A DNA stretch of 64,000 bases from Undaria pinnatifida (lineage: Eukaryota > Sar > Phaeophyceae > Laminariales > Alariaceae), in the NCBI GenBank assembly GCA_012845835.1, contig JABAKD010000026.1:9744699-9808698 (forward strand), written 5' to 3'. The notes under the pieces were generated by a model that did no database searches, was not told where the DNA came from, and saw nothing but the letters and a program-made list of their open reading frames with translations. The position numbers and the translations under genes were made by a program. Position 1 is the first letter of the stretch; every line of letters begins with the position of its first letter. Shown in pieces: positions 11,516 to 21,660 of this stretch.

Positions 11516-12370
11516 CCAAGGGCGCATAAGCAGGGGGACGCACATGCGAGCGGGCTCGACGTTTAGCGAGCAAGCATCTCGCCCCACAGAGTTGGGTTTG
11601 TCAGACCTTGTCAGCGGAGGTGTCGGGTTACGGACGAGTAGCACGATGTCGTCGTTGGTTGTATGTAGTCGACCCATACCCGCCAGCTCCTGGATGTCTG
11701 AATGGAAGGCACGCTTGTACGAGGAGTAGCATGCGAAAAGGACATGTGGCAGGACCGACGGCCGGCCGATAGAGATGTAACGCATCGTGGCGTGGCAGGT
11801 CGGCTCAGCGTGCTGATCTCGCTTCTAATCGGTATGCCAATAACGCGCAACGGAATCAGCAAACCGCAAATCAGCAGCGCCGCCGAGGGCGTCCAACCTT
11901 CTAGGTGCAGTTTGTGTGTGTCACCTGAAGAAGACGTGAGCCGTAAGAGAGGAGTTTCCATAGGCTCTGCGTACTCGCGGTCGGACGGGATCAGTACCGC
12001 GGGGACCGGGGGAGCAGTAGGAGCATGGGTTGCGGCGATCGACAGGGTCGACCGCGGCCGTAGGACTGGCGGCGGGGTGTTGGCATTCCGGGCAAATGGC
12101 CGAGGGGCCCCGCCGAGCCGGAATTCATAATCTACAGCGGGGGTGCATGGCAATTTGCTGTCGCTGATAGTCGTCGCGTCGTCAACGGTGGAGGGGCTGG
12201 AGCGTCAAGCAAGGCAGAGACGGACACAGTCGAACCGGTGGTGGCGGCGGAGCCTGTGTCCTCTGTAGAATTCCTTGATAGAGAAATCGGTTGTGCGACA
12301 CGCGTCGCTGAAGCCAGGGCTTCTGCGGAGCCCGTGCCGCCCTCGATGGGTATGGCAAAAACCAAGAGAA
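11510..12370 (-). pseudogene. Gypsy-1 pol linker upstream of integrase
   Basis: Minus-strand frames (12132-12365, 11611-12153, 11507-11785) can be chained into a Pro/Thr/Ser-rich polypeptide that leads into the integrase zinc finger. Motifs visible include GWTPSA, LLIPLR and SLNVEPARMCVPLL shortly before the H..H..C..C region. It lacks an enzymatic signature and probably joined RNase H to integrase. At least two frame changes break it. Assignment rests on its position and colinearity with Gypsy-1. Confidence 0.5.
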
Positions 12371-12559
12371 AACGGCGTCAGCGGCAAGTAAAATCGACCC
12401 GCGACCGGTTCAGCTTTCGGCAGTGGCGACGGATGAAAAACCACGAGCGACGAACCTCTCCGGGGGAGCAGAAAGGCCGTCAATTCAGATATGTGGCTCG
12501 TGTGTGCGAAAATCTTCCAATGCGGTAGTGGTAAGAGGGAGCCTACCCACGGCAGCATG

Positions 12560-12700
12560 TTCAGTGCGGGGCACAAGCTCACCCTAGACAGTGCTTTTGG
12601 CGAGGGGCACGAGTCCACCGAAGGCAGTGCTTCCGGTGCGGGGCACGAGTGCACCCAAAGCAGTGCTTTTGGTGCGGGGCACGAGTCCACCCAAGCCGAA
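12560..12700. repeat. 36-bp minisatellite (12-codon period)
   Basis: GGGGCACGAG..CACC..AGGCAGTGCTTTTGG.G is repeated about 3.5 times at a 36-bp period. On plus the frame encodes GHESTEGSASGA-like 12-mers inside an 84-residue open frame (12491-12745). The minus strand is also open. The multiple-of-three period suggests it once lay in coding sequence, perhaps 5' Gypsy-1, but this is not established. Confidence 0.7.
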
Positions 12701-14925
12701 CCTTGGGGTTGGGGAGGAGGAAGCGCGCAGCCCGCCGGGCCGTAGGAGGTAGATACCGCTATCTCTAACGCGGTTGGGACTTGCCAACCCCACGGAGTTG
12801 AAGCTTGTCAAGACACTGTGGTCGTACTCTGTAGAGAGATCAGCTGTCACAAGAACTATACAGGAAGTAAAAAACCCAATAGTTCGTGATAAATATTGGT
12901 TTAGAGTGGAAAAGGATATTTGCAATCGCATAGACCACGGAAGATAAAAGGACTGGATAAAGGACTGGATAGGAGACAGAAAAGTTTAGAAACTACGGTA
13001 TTTATAATAACGATACGGTCAATGGGGCTAGTATGATTGTTGACACGAATGGCTTTATTATTGTTATGGTTGTTGCAATTATTGCTCTTATGATATTGAC
13101 TGTTTTGTCGTCATCGTTATAGTAGTTCTGGTTCCATTGTTGTTAGTATGGTCGTGACTGTCGTTGCTATTGTTGTGTTTTGTACCTATATCTATTGTTA
13201 TTGTTGTTGTTATTGTTTCGATTGCTGCTATTGCTGTGGTCTGTTGTTACTGTGGTTACATATGTTGATGGTGTTATGGTTGTTTTAAAAAACAGTGTAG
13301 ATTTACTTAAAGGTGAAAGGATTAATGAAGTCAATAAAACAAATGAGATTAAACTATTGTTAAAATACAGGAGCCTAAATGCACCCGTTATGCACTGACT
13401 GATAGAATATCATACATCAAACTTCTACAAATGATCCCCTATTTGTAGCGCATTAGGTACAAGAGATCATTCTTAACACAGTACAATCAAGGAATGTTTA
13501 TACACCAACATTGCAGAGGAATTAGTGCATTTTACCTGAATTGATTGTGAGGGGGAACATTGAAAACACGAATGTCCCTTAGGAGATACAAAATGATGAA
13601 TTCCCAATATCTAAAAGATGAAACGCTAACTCTTTCGTTTCTCGACAGAACAAACCTCAAGATTGTTAAATGTATGTGCTTACCAACACAACAAACCTCA
13701 CACATGCAAAATTCAATAATATGTAACAACATTATGACTGTTGTCCCAAATTATTTGCCTCTTATTGTCTAGTAAGTACTCACGAAATATAGCCGTGAAA
13801 CGGATGTACTATTATTTTTGTATTTCCGTTTCGCACACAGTTACTTCAATCAAGACCATGGAAAAACAGCTACACAAAAATTAGCAATGGACTTGTACAT
13901 TCAGTCGGTATTGGTTCCTTGCTTCAACCTTCGTTGTGTGCGGAATCAAGGCTTCGAGCTCAGTAGTTTGTGCTACAGTACAGTCCGGTAGTGACTGAGG
14001 GGAACGAGGGAACCTTAGCAACATGTTCAAATGCATTGCTAAGCTGTTCACGTGCTGAAAAACTGAAAGACTTCCTTCATCTGCGGCAAACATACAGGTG
14101 AACTTTTGGTGATGAAGGATTTTAGTATATGAGTGAATATCATTGAAAATAAGTGCGGTCCAAGAAAAACGAGGATGACATGTCATGGACGGGATACAAG
14201 CATTCATATGGGGGCGACCATAACAAGCCAGGAAGGATGGGACGGACTGGACATACACGGCTGCTGTGCACTGCCTATACAGGGGAAGTACCATGAGTAT
14301 TCCACAACTTGCCGATGATGCTCAGTAGTCATGCTCAAAATTCGTCAGCTCATAATCCATGCTCACACAACTCGTCGATTTGCCATGATGAGTACGAGGT
14401 GTACTTCCAATTCATCGATTCTTCATATGTATGACCTGACTCAGTAATCTAGAACAAATAGCCAGTGTAATTATCAGGTGATAAAATTTATTCCCCATAC
14501 GGGGGAACAACTTCGCAACTTTTGCATGACGACACGACTCAGCAATATAAACGGTCTCATAAGAAGATAAATATTTAGTGCTATCAGCTACTGTTGTGAC
14601 CAAAAATCTGAATCAAACCGAAATAATGAGAGAACGGAAATAATAGGCTCATTTATAAAAACACAATTTATTGAACACGAACCCACGATATCTATTAGAT
14701 CACTACTACTATCTTCATGCTCCAGATGTTTACCGAAACCCGCCACTATTTTAGTGAATATATATATATATATGCATAAAACCACCCGCAGGGAGAGAAA
14801 ACTTACTTGCGCATTTAACCACAAGTACCAACAACCCTGACCAAGCCATCCATCCGTAAACCATCCACCATACATATAGTAGAGAGCAATATAGTGGAAA
14901 CTACATAAATAAATAACTCCGCCCC
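12701..14925. other. Unassigned AT-rich stretch with TTG/TTA low complexity
   Basis: 13040-13270 is a degenerate TTG/TTA/GTT-rich simple sequence. The rest is AT-rich without recognisable repeats. The 137-residue minus frame 13881-14294 has no motif I can name, and codon choice looks random, so I do not call a gene. Confidence 0.5.
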
Positions 14926-14929
14926 CCCC

Positions 14930-15167
14930 CTCACCGGTTATTCGACTTACAAGATTCACTTGATAAAAGGATACATTTCCCTCCACAGCTGTCAGATTTT
15001 GTCCCCCTCAGAAACGGGTATTATAGTTTCCGCGCACAGACTGACTAACATCACCCTGTTGACCCTGATAGCTACACTGTAGTAGTTGTAAGGGGAGTAG
15101 CCGACCTATATCCTTGATGAGAACACACAACTCGTAATACGCGCGATCGGAGTATTACACACAGCTT
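14930..15167 (-). repeat. G-tract family head, reversed, 5' part split by TRIM
   Basis: The reverse complement of the head runs from about 14930 to CACACAGCTT at 15167. It then breaks and resumes at GCTTGCAAAGATGAG (16269). In intact copies these two sequences are contiguous, so the TRIM inserted here. Confidence 0.9.
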
Positions 15168-15555
15168 TGTAATGGAGTGCCCTCCGTAGAAGGATAGCTT
15201 TATAGATTCGACGTGAAGCCATGTCATGGTTGAGGTGAAACCACGTGACTTTAGATGTCACATTCACGTCAAGGCCATCATGGATGGGCGATAATGTAGG
15301 TGACGATGATGGGACAAGCAGGACGCCCGACATCTCACTACCTGCTCTACCTGCTCTACCTGCTCTACCCAGCCCTATCGTGGCTAGGCCTATGTTGTCT
15401 GTCTTTTAGAGTTCAATGAAGAGCAAATAATGTATAAGCTTTTGAGTCTATCCAGCGAGCCATGAGGAGAGACCAAACAAGGGCACCGGAACCCATGAGG
15501 AGCACGCTTCCCAACACCGACCAACCACGCATCCCCCACTCGGAGTACCACCACA
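15168..15555 (+). repeat. TRIM left LTR
   Basis: A TG...CA repeat of 388 bp. It contains three tandem copies of a CTACCTGCTC-like 10-mer (about 15340-15368) and the short AATAATGTATAAG stretch near 15428, possible transcription or polyadenylation signals. Confidence 0.92.
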
Positions 15556-15575
15556 ATTGGCGTCGTCGGCAGGAC
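15556..15575 (+). promoter_or_regulatory. Putative primer binding site of the TRIM
   Basis: ATTGGCGTCGTCGGCAGGAC begins directly at the end of the left LTR. TGG followed by about 15 bases is the expected layout for pairing with a tRNA 3' end. The tRNA partner cannot be named from this window. Confidence 0.6.
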
Positions 15576-15880
15576 ACTCGTGAAATCATCCTTGCGCTCA
15601 GTGGCCACGCCCTTCGTGTTTTCGTAGGCCGATTGCTACTGGTATACCGTAGGTACATACCCTTTCTCGAGCTCTCACGGTTGTGAGCGCCATCATAGGG
15701 TTGTATATCTTGCAATGAGGCGTTTAAGCCTCATTATTACGAGGTGTGGGGGAATCTATAGCCTCATTTTCGTTTGTTTCGAATAGCCGCATCTTCGATC
15801 TCCTTCCCAATTCTGGATGTTTTCTTGACATCCTTTGATTGGCAGGTGACCTGCATCTACGACTATTCAGGGTGGCCTAG

Positions 15881-16268
15881 TGTAATGGAGTGCCCTCCGT
15901 AGAAGGATAGCTTTATAGATTCGACGTGAAGCCATGTCATGGTTGAGGTGAAACCACGTGACTTTAGATGTCACATTCACGTCAAGGCCATCATGGATGG
16001 GCGATAATGTAGGTGACGATGATGGGACAAGCAGGACGCCCGACATCTCACTACCTGCTCTACCTGCTCTACCTGCTCTACCCAGCCCTATCGTGGCTAG
16101 GCCTGTGTTGTCTGTCTTTTAGAGTTCAATGAAGAGCAAATAATGTATAAGCTTTTGAGTCTATCCAGCGAGCCATGAGGAGAGACCAAACAAGGGCACC
16201 GGAACCCATGAGGAGCACGCTTCCCAACACCGACCAACCACGCATCCCCCACTCGGAGTACCACCACA
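15881..16268 (+). repeat. TRIM right LTR
   Basis: The second 388-bp copy, with one substitution relative to the left LTR. The sequence just before it (CAGGGTGGCCTAG) is only weakly purine-rich, so the polypurine tract is not obvious. Confidence 0.92.
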
Positions 16269-16340
16269 GCTTGCAAAGATGAGTTTCGACGAAATCTTCG
16301 ATCACACAGCTGGAGTGTATTTTCATTTTTTATAATAAAT
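16269..16340 (-). repeat. G-tract family head, terminal part after TRIM
   Basis: GCTTGCAAAGATGAGTTTCGACGAAATCTTCGAT followed by a CACAGCTGGAGTGTATTTTC segment and an AT-rich end is the outer terminus of the head in reverse orientation. It continues the copy interrupted at 15167. Confidence 0.88.
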
Positions 16341-16379
16341 AAATTTATAAAATATATATGATAGATTACTTCAAGATTC

Positions 16380-17190
16380 CCCACCTAAAGTAAAGATACT
16401 GACACCAAGATTACTTCAAAATTCCTAACCTAAAGTAAAGATACCGACACCAATCAGTATAGTGGAGACAGTATTTGTTTATAAAAGGATAGGGCCCCTC
16501 CCATTAAAAAATTTACCCACATAGAATAGTACGAGTACCAGCAAGCATCTTCAAATTATGAGTACTGACTCGAAATTTGTCTAACTCACACCTGACGTCC
16601 TACTTTATTATTATTATTTTTTTTTTATTAATTTATTTTAATAAAATGTTAGCGTGACAGCGTATCAATTTGGAACCGTGGGTTCGCGTCCCACAGAGTT
16701 TGTATTTCTTTGGGGTGGGAGTAGTTGACATTACTTCTCGAACGCTGTATCAAGAGTAACATATAAGATAACTAATAATATTCTGTATTCGTACTCTTCC
16801 CGATGTTAGAGCCGGGGGAAGAAAAAACAAAACATACTTCCTACCATACATATAATAGAGCAGTATAGTGGAAACTACAGTAGTAATAAATATATGAAAT
16901 AAATGTGATGTTTGATCTAGCTCAAAGTTCCCCACCTAAAGTATGAATATTAACACTCACCATTATAGAGGAAAAAAATAGGACCCCTCCCAATGAAAAC
17001 TCACCCATTTAGAATATTACCAGAAACAACAACGCAGCTTGCAAAGATGAGTATTGACCTGAAATTCGTCGAACTAACGGCTGACGTCCTTGATATATTT
17101 TTAGGAAATACAAGGGCTCCGCATAGGCGCCGGCATTCCCCGGCGCCCATGCTTCGGGTAGGGCAGGGCAGCACTTCGACAACTTAAGGT
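16380..17190. repeat. Two diverged copies of an AT-rich repeat related to the head
   Basis: Segments with TTCC.CACCTAAAGTA, GGACCCCTCCCA, CCCACATAGAATA/CCCATTTAGAATA and GAGTATTGACCTGAAATT.GTCGAACTAA occur at about 16400-16605 and 16925-17100. The end of the second copy (GCAGCTTGCAAAGATGAGT) resembles the head terminus of the G-tract family, then diverges to GACGTCC. A T-arm-like stem (GTGGG TTCGCGT CCCAC, about 16677-16693) lies between the copies. Confidence 0.65.
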
Positions 17191-17920
17191 GTAGCTGTCC
17201 GATTTGGCATGCATTGAACTTTAAAGTGATGCCAAGAGTTTAATACGAACATGGGATTCTGAAAGTCATGCTTTGACAAAAGAAAAAACGTAATATTATA
17301 CAACAAAGAAGGCATGGATATGCGAAACAAACTGTTAAATGCGCCGTCAAGTAAAAGTTGGCGTCTATCAAACAAAAATACCGAAAAGAGTATTATTGAG
17401 AACCTGCGTCGCCTCTAGGCGAAACAAAAGAGGCCTTGGCATTAATGAAGAGACTGCACTGCTGTCCCCGTGGCAATGGAGGTTCGAAGTCGACAGGATG
17501 CAAAGTCGGTTTGCATCAAACGTCGACATGAGGGCATGTCAGCCGGCGAGGTTTTGGAAGAAGATTGCTTTGTTTGTTACGTGAAGACTGTCGCATTGAT
17601 TGGTCTTCGTGGTCGCGGGCGAGGAGGAAAACGTAGAAGAGGAGGGCGATCTCTCGTTGAGGCGGCGTTGTCTAAGATTGGTGCGGGGGTGGCTTTGCTC
17701 GTACGGGAGGTTGGCGTAGCGCTTCTTCTCTGTTTTTTCTCGGGAAGGCGGGATATGTGTGTCTGCTGTCTTTTCTTCGTGGGGGCTTTCACGTTGTCGA
17801 AATTGGACGCGCCCCCTCGATGCATAATATCCGGAGTGTCTCTACCATGACGACTGCTGATAGTGCCGTGCGTATTTCCTAGAGACTGACATATTATTTA
17901 CTGGTAGTAATAATAATATA
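17191..17920. other. Unassigned stretch with overlapping plus frames
   Basis: Plus frames 17339-17584 and 17470-17850 overlap in different registers. The second holds an Arg/Gly-rich run and two hydrophobic stretches. I recognise no family and see no splice structure. A gene fragment is possible but not supported. Confidence 0.35.
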
Positions 17921-17924
17921 CCTT

Positions 17925-18141
17925 TACAACATTTTTTTTTCTTCATCCCATTTATTATCCCCGCACCACTCTCGCGCTCCCTCCCAGTAGTAACTCAGAT
18001 CCGGGGTCAATAGCGGGCCCTCCTCCTCCCTCCCCACTTCGGCACGTGCTTTCATTTTTACCGCGAGGATAATCCAGCATTTTCTTCCCTCGTCGACTCG
18101 CGTCGAATTGTACCTACCCACGCTGCTAGGCGCTCTCAGCA
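17925..18141 (-). repeat. Short interspersed repeat SINE-3 (reverse)
   Basis: Its reverse complement matches 33095-33300 over about 200 bp. Shared landmarks are CTGCTGAGAGCGCCTAGCAG at the 5' end, ACGCGAGTCGACGAGGGAAG, GCACGTGCCG.AGTG.G, TGAGTTACTAC and GAGAGTGGTGC.....AATAAATG, with an A-rich 3' tail. The first 20 bases can form a small stem. No pol III boxes are obvious. Confidence 0.75.
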
Positions 18142-18147
18142 GTTGAT

Positions 18148-18282
18148 CCCTTTTCTTTTTTTTTTGCAGTTTTTAATTTTGCAAATAAAGTCGAATGTCA
18201 TCGTGGTGGGTGTCGAACTCAAGGACAACCAAACGTTAGTAGTGTTCGAGGGTAAAACCACTATATTAATAGACCACCGGGG
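18148..18282 (-). repeat. tRNA-like SINE (reverse)
   Basis: On minus, a D-arm/A-box-like segment (GGTGGTCTATTAATATAGTGG, with its complement at about 18257-18280) is followed about 45 bases later by a B-box-like GAGTTCGACAC (complement 18210-18220), then a short body and an A-rich tail (T-run on plus, 18155-18166). This is the layout of a tRNA-derived SINE. It abuts SINE-3 on its 3' side. Confidence 0.6.
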
Positions 18283-18870
18283 CGGCCGGCTGACAAATGA
18301 TTGAAAAAAAACAGGATCGTTGCATAGAGATTACATTCCCTCCCCCATATATATATTGTATGATATTATGATGGTTGACGCGATATGTACTGAATAAAGC
18401 GCCAAATACCTAAGTATCAGCGTACGCGGAATTTTAGATATCGTGAATAAAAACGAACGACCGCAACGGCAGAGCACGGCAAAGCATAGCCCGTCGCTCT
18501 GCTGAGCTAGCGGTGCGCTGCTGAGCTGAGCCGCAGGGCATCGCAGGGCACTACACGGCGCTTCGTTGCTGTAAGCTATAGCGCTGCGATGGGGTGCTGG
18601 GCGGTGTCGAGCTGATGAGCCAAGCCCAGATCTCAGCCGCTGAAGCTTCGTCAAATACAAAACAAATGTTGCGAATCAAAGAAAAGCTAAAGCTGGACCG
18701 TTCCGCAACTAATGCACAGGCGGCAAATTTGCGGCAGTGGGAAGTTCAACTTACTAGACAAAAAGGAAGAAAAAATCGCGAAAAAAATCAAAATTGTGTT
18801 GGCAGAAAAACCACGTTTGCAGGAAGCAGCTGAAAGGTCAAGAAATAGGCAATATTTCAGTTGTTGTTGT
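18283..18870. other. Unassigned stretch
   Basis: No recognised feature. 18470-18620 has a locally GC-rich run with repeated GCTGAGC/GCAGGGCA motifs. The plus frame 18594-18833 is Lys/Gln-rich and matches nothing known to me. Confidence 0.4.
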
Positions 18871-19290
18871 TGTTGTCGTTCTCACATTAACTTGCATAAT
18901 CAAGTCCGTGGTCACAGGACAGGCTCCAGTCACTTTGGAGCTGAGGAATACCCTAGGGGAAAAACACAAACCAAAGGTGGTACACGGATAAATCACAGCT
19001 GACGCGATTCATGCCTCCACCAGAAACAAATAAAAGTGAAATCGGGAGTCAGTCTACGATGTGCCAGGTCCATACCGGTGCATACGTCTCATTACTCGCG
19101 CCTGGAAAGACCGACTATACCGCTTGCCAACCAAGAAAGACTACCACGTATATATTACACGTGGTATCTATCACTACGCATGCGCACAACAGACGCAAGT
19201 CAATTGGAAAAAAGAAACAAACAAAGAAGAGAAAGGAAAGGAAATGGGTGCATGGGGCCAAGAAAAAGAAAAGGTAAATAAATTTTGGGG
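18870..19290 (+). repeat. Repeat C, copy 1
   Basis: Matches 33895-34260 in the same orientation. Shared text includes GTTGTTGTTGT.TTC, TCAAGTCCGTGGTCACAGGACAGG, GTGAAATCGGGAGTCAG, ACGATGTGCCAGGTCCAT and GACGCAAGTCAATTGGAA, ending in an A-rich, AAG-rich tract. The 208-residue plus frame across it (19061-19687) is not conserved between copies. Confidence 0.8.
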
Positions 19291-19609
19291 GGTCTACTGG
19301 CGAGTCTTGCCACCAGCACGATGCCACGTGGTTTTTCGACGATCTACAGCAGTACTACGAACGATCTCCGATACACCCACCGAAGCACGGACTACCGGCA
19401 AATTACGCGATCGACAGCTGGCCGTGGTTGTGACGTGTCTCTGTGTTGGGGGCTCTGTGCGCTTCCTCTTGTTGGCTCTTGCTTGGGTAAAACATGCGGT
19501 GTGCTCGATGGTCTCACGGCACCAGAATCAGAACGTCCGCCCGTACCACGTATCATTCTTACAGGAAATAAATGTAATACCTGGTATTTTTTTCCCCATC
19601 AATATGGAC

Positions 19610-20335
19610 ATAAAACGGTTGTTATATATTGGACAGAGTGATGCGCGTACTACCAAACTTGCCATCGGCACTCGTACTGCACTTTGAGCTATCTGCTGTG
19701 GTTCTGGTTGCTACTAGTTGCTGCTGTATGTGCTAGAAGTTTCGCCCTACGGCTACTGCTGCTGCACCTGATGTTGTGTTTTTGCCAATGTTGTCAGTTG
19801 GCGTTCATGCTCGTCGTACATACTGCTGTTCTCAACCAGTACGTACGGGTTTCCTCGTACCTCGACGGCACGACGACGAGCTCAAAACAGAAGGGAGGTG
19901 ACATGAAACGGCATCGACAATGGCCACATAGAAGCGAGCACAGCGTGATAGTTCGCTGCGAATCAACCGCACTCGTTCATGCCTACAGCAGAGGCTGCCT
20001 GGAGTGTCAGCGGCCGTGCTAAAGCCAAGGCCAAAGGCCGAAGAGACGGCTCTTCTGCCTGCTTGGTTTTGTCTCGAGATGCTGTTATATATAGACTATT
20101 GGACAGAGTGATGCGTGTACGACTAAACTTGCCAACTGCACTCGTACTGCACTTTGAGCTATCTGTTGTGGTTCTGGTTGCTACTAGTTGCTGCTGTATG
20201 TGCTAGAAGTTTTGCCCTTCGGCTACTGCTGCTGCACCTGATGTTGTGTGTTTGCCAATGCCGTCAGTTGGCGTTCATGCTCGTCGTACATACTGCTGTT
20301 CTGACCCGGTACGCAAATTTCCAAACATTATCACG
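19610..20335 (-). repeat. ~460-bp repeat, about 1.5 units (inverted relative of the 36.6-kb array)
   Basis: GTTATATATTGGACAGAGTGATGCG and the following text at 19620 recurs at about 20085. Both are reverse complements of units at 36.6-38.3 kb. On the plus strand each unit keeps a short hydrophobic open frame starting MSYLLWFWLLLVAAVCAR (19684 and 20154). Its conservation probably reflects repeat identity rather than selection. Confidence 0.85.
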
Positions 20336-20349
20336 TACCGTTTGGAAAT
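20317..20349. other. Perfect 10-bp stem hairpin between repeat unit and block E
   Basis: ATTTCCAAAC (20317-20326) pairs with GTTTGGAAAT (20340-20349) across a 13-base loop. An imperfect version occurs at 36299-36332 at the same junction in the inverted copy, so the hairpin marks a defined boundary of the composite element. Confidence 0.7.
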
Positions 20350-20640
20350 GATGCCAATTTTGTAATTCATTCAGGCGTTGAAGCCATTAAGATTCAACAA
20401 TTTTCCCAAAATTCCTCCTCGACACTCGCTCGGCTCGCTCGGCACCCGTTCGCGCTCACGTCGATGTGCGGAACGGACACGGCAGGGCGAGAGGCGTCGG
20501 AGCCGCCCCCCGAAGGCGGCGCTCGAACCAAACCATATTCGACCGAGAATTCCAGTTCCTCGAATCGCATACTTAGGCCGAGACAAAAAACTCCTGTCCA
20601 AAGTCCATGACACCAAGGAATGACTCGATATTCAAGGAAT
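20336..20640 (+). repeat. Block E, flank of the ~460-bp repeat
   Basis: The reverse complement matches 35998-36300. Landmarks are GATGCCA, TTCAGGCGTTG, AATTCCTCCTCGACA, TCGATGTGCGGAACGGACACGGCAGGGCGA, CCGAAGGCGGCGCTCGAACCAA and GACACCAAGGAATGA. It is GC-rich in the middle. In both places it sits on the same side of the ~460-bp units, so the two form one composite element. Confidence 0.85.
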
Positions 20641-20995
20641 GATTTTATATATATTTATTGGTATTCGCCAGGACCAGGTGGTTATTTGTTTTTAAATATA
20701 TTTTAAATTCGACGTAGATATCGCAGAAAAACTTGATCTAGAGGGTCAACTTGTTTTGATTTATTAGCGATAACTAACCGACCGATTTCAAAATAGAGTG
20801 CGGCAAACGATTCTTCTCATCAATCCTCAGGTGGTTATTTTTGTTGTTTGCTGGAAAAAATCTGGTTCTCGAGATATTCGCATTAAGGTTGTTCCGCACT
20901 GTACCTCGACTTTCGGTTTTGCTGAATGGGTGCACAACAACACAACAACCGCTCACACGGCAGCTCGAACAACACGAAGCACGCACGCAAGCACC
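20641..20995. other. Upstream region of the small gene
   Basis: AT-rich up to about 20900, then a CA-rich stretch (20930-20990) resembling a 5' untranslated leader. No clear TATA box could be fixed. Confidence 0.4.
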
Positions 20996-21211
20996 ATGGG
21001 GAAGCCCAAGGGACGGGCTAAGAAGAAGAAATTCGGTGATCGTGGAGCCGATGGCCTGGCGGTTTCTAAGAAGCCGAGGCCGGGGCAGCAACATGATCTT
21101 CGATCGCCCGGCGCTGGTGGTGCACCCTTTGATGGCCACGACGGCGCGGATTTGAAATACGTGGATGACGAGGAAGGGAAGGCGGCAGAGGACGCCAGCG
21201 ACGAGGAGTGA
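20996..21211 (+). CDS. Small basic-acidic protein, hypothetical (71 aa)
   Basis: The start is the ATG in CACCATGG, a strong eukaryotic initiation context, although the frame is open further upstream. The product begins MGKPKGRAKKKKFGDRGAD, so the N-terminus is strongly basic. The middle is Gly/Pro-rich, and it ends in a strongly acidic tail (DDEEGKAAEDASDEE). The sharp jump to GC-rich, codon-like sequence in AT-rich surroundings, the CA-rich leader and the context all suggest a real gene or first exon. After the stop comes a small GCGCTC/GAGCGC stem. Such a basic head and acidic tail is typical of nucleolar, ribosome-associated or chaperone-like small proteins, but I cannot name a family. No neighbouring gene informs its role. 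Confidence 0.5.
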   Translation: MGKPKGRAKKKKFGDRGADGLAVSKKPRPGQQHDLRSPGAGGAPFDGHDGADLKYVDDEEGKAAEDASDEE

Positions 21212-21660
21212 AGCGCTCAAGAAGAGCGCGCGCAGTCTATAGTTTTTTCAGAAGGCATGGGGAAAACTGAGGCTGCCGACAAGGCTGTGCTTGGGTTCGT
21301 TTGGTCTTAGGTGCTCTTTCAGCGAGCCGATTTTTATATACATTGGTTATGTTCGATGCCAAGTGGCTTTTGCCCCTGCTGCTGTATGGTTGTATTTTAG
21401 GAACATGATAACTAAACCGATATATTTTACTACATGTTGGTGGGATTCTGTGGCGACATGGCCGTGGCACAAGCGGTTGCCCAGCGGCACCTGGACCTGC
21501 ATAAGCAATTAATGAACGGAAATGCAAGCCTCATGGTAAAACAAGTGGTATATGCGTCTGGCAAACCGGGGAAAGTATCCAGGCATCACCTGGCCAACCC
21601 CAGGATGATTTCGCCTCATTCCCCCCGAAAAGCACACTGCTCTGCTGGAGTATATATCAA
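21212..21660. other. Downstream of the small gene
   Basis: Possible 3' untranslated sequence followed by unassigned DNA. Plus frame 21434-21709 is short and unrecognised. Confidence 0.35.

Larger units (their letters stand above)
9640..12370 (-). mobile_element. Ty3/Gypsy retrotransposon remnant (Gypsy-1)
   Basis: Read right to left, this holds a linker, the integrase zinc finger and core, an integrase C-terminal region and a long tail rich in W and R. The order fits the 3' half of a Ty3/Gypsy pol gene. No reverse transcriptase was recognised to the right, so the element is truncated or its 5' half has decayed. Stops and frame changes every few hundred bases show that it is dead. No LTRs were identified. 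The tail, with a D-DGLWWLGK-type motif, resembles a family I associate with stramenopile genomes; that link is from memory only. Confidence 0.75.
15168..16268 (+). mobile_element. TRIM (miniature LTR retrotransposon), nearly intact
   Basis: Two 388-bp direct repeats (15168-15555 and 15881-16268) flank a 325-bp core. I found one mismatch between the repeats (A near 15392 versus G near 16105). Each begins TG and ends CA. The core starts with ATTGGCGTCGTCGGCAGGAC, a tRNA-primer-site-like sequence (TGG opposite a tRNA CCA end), which gives plus orientation. The flanks share GCTT (15164-15167 and 16269-16272), a 4-bp target duplication (or 5 bp, AGCTT, if the terminal A is shared). The core has no open frame of note, so it must be moved in trans by another element's proteins. 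Confidence 0.92.

Noticed and set aside
13881-14294. 137-residue minus-strand ORF
   Set aside because: No motif, no start context, no codon bias and no neighbouring exon; similar lengths occur by chance here.
16650-16700. tRNA gene suggested by the GTGGG-TTCGCGT-CCCAC stem
   Set aside because: No matching acceptor, D or anticodon arms at proper spacing.
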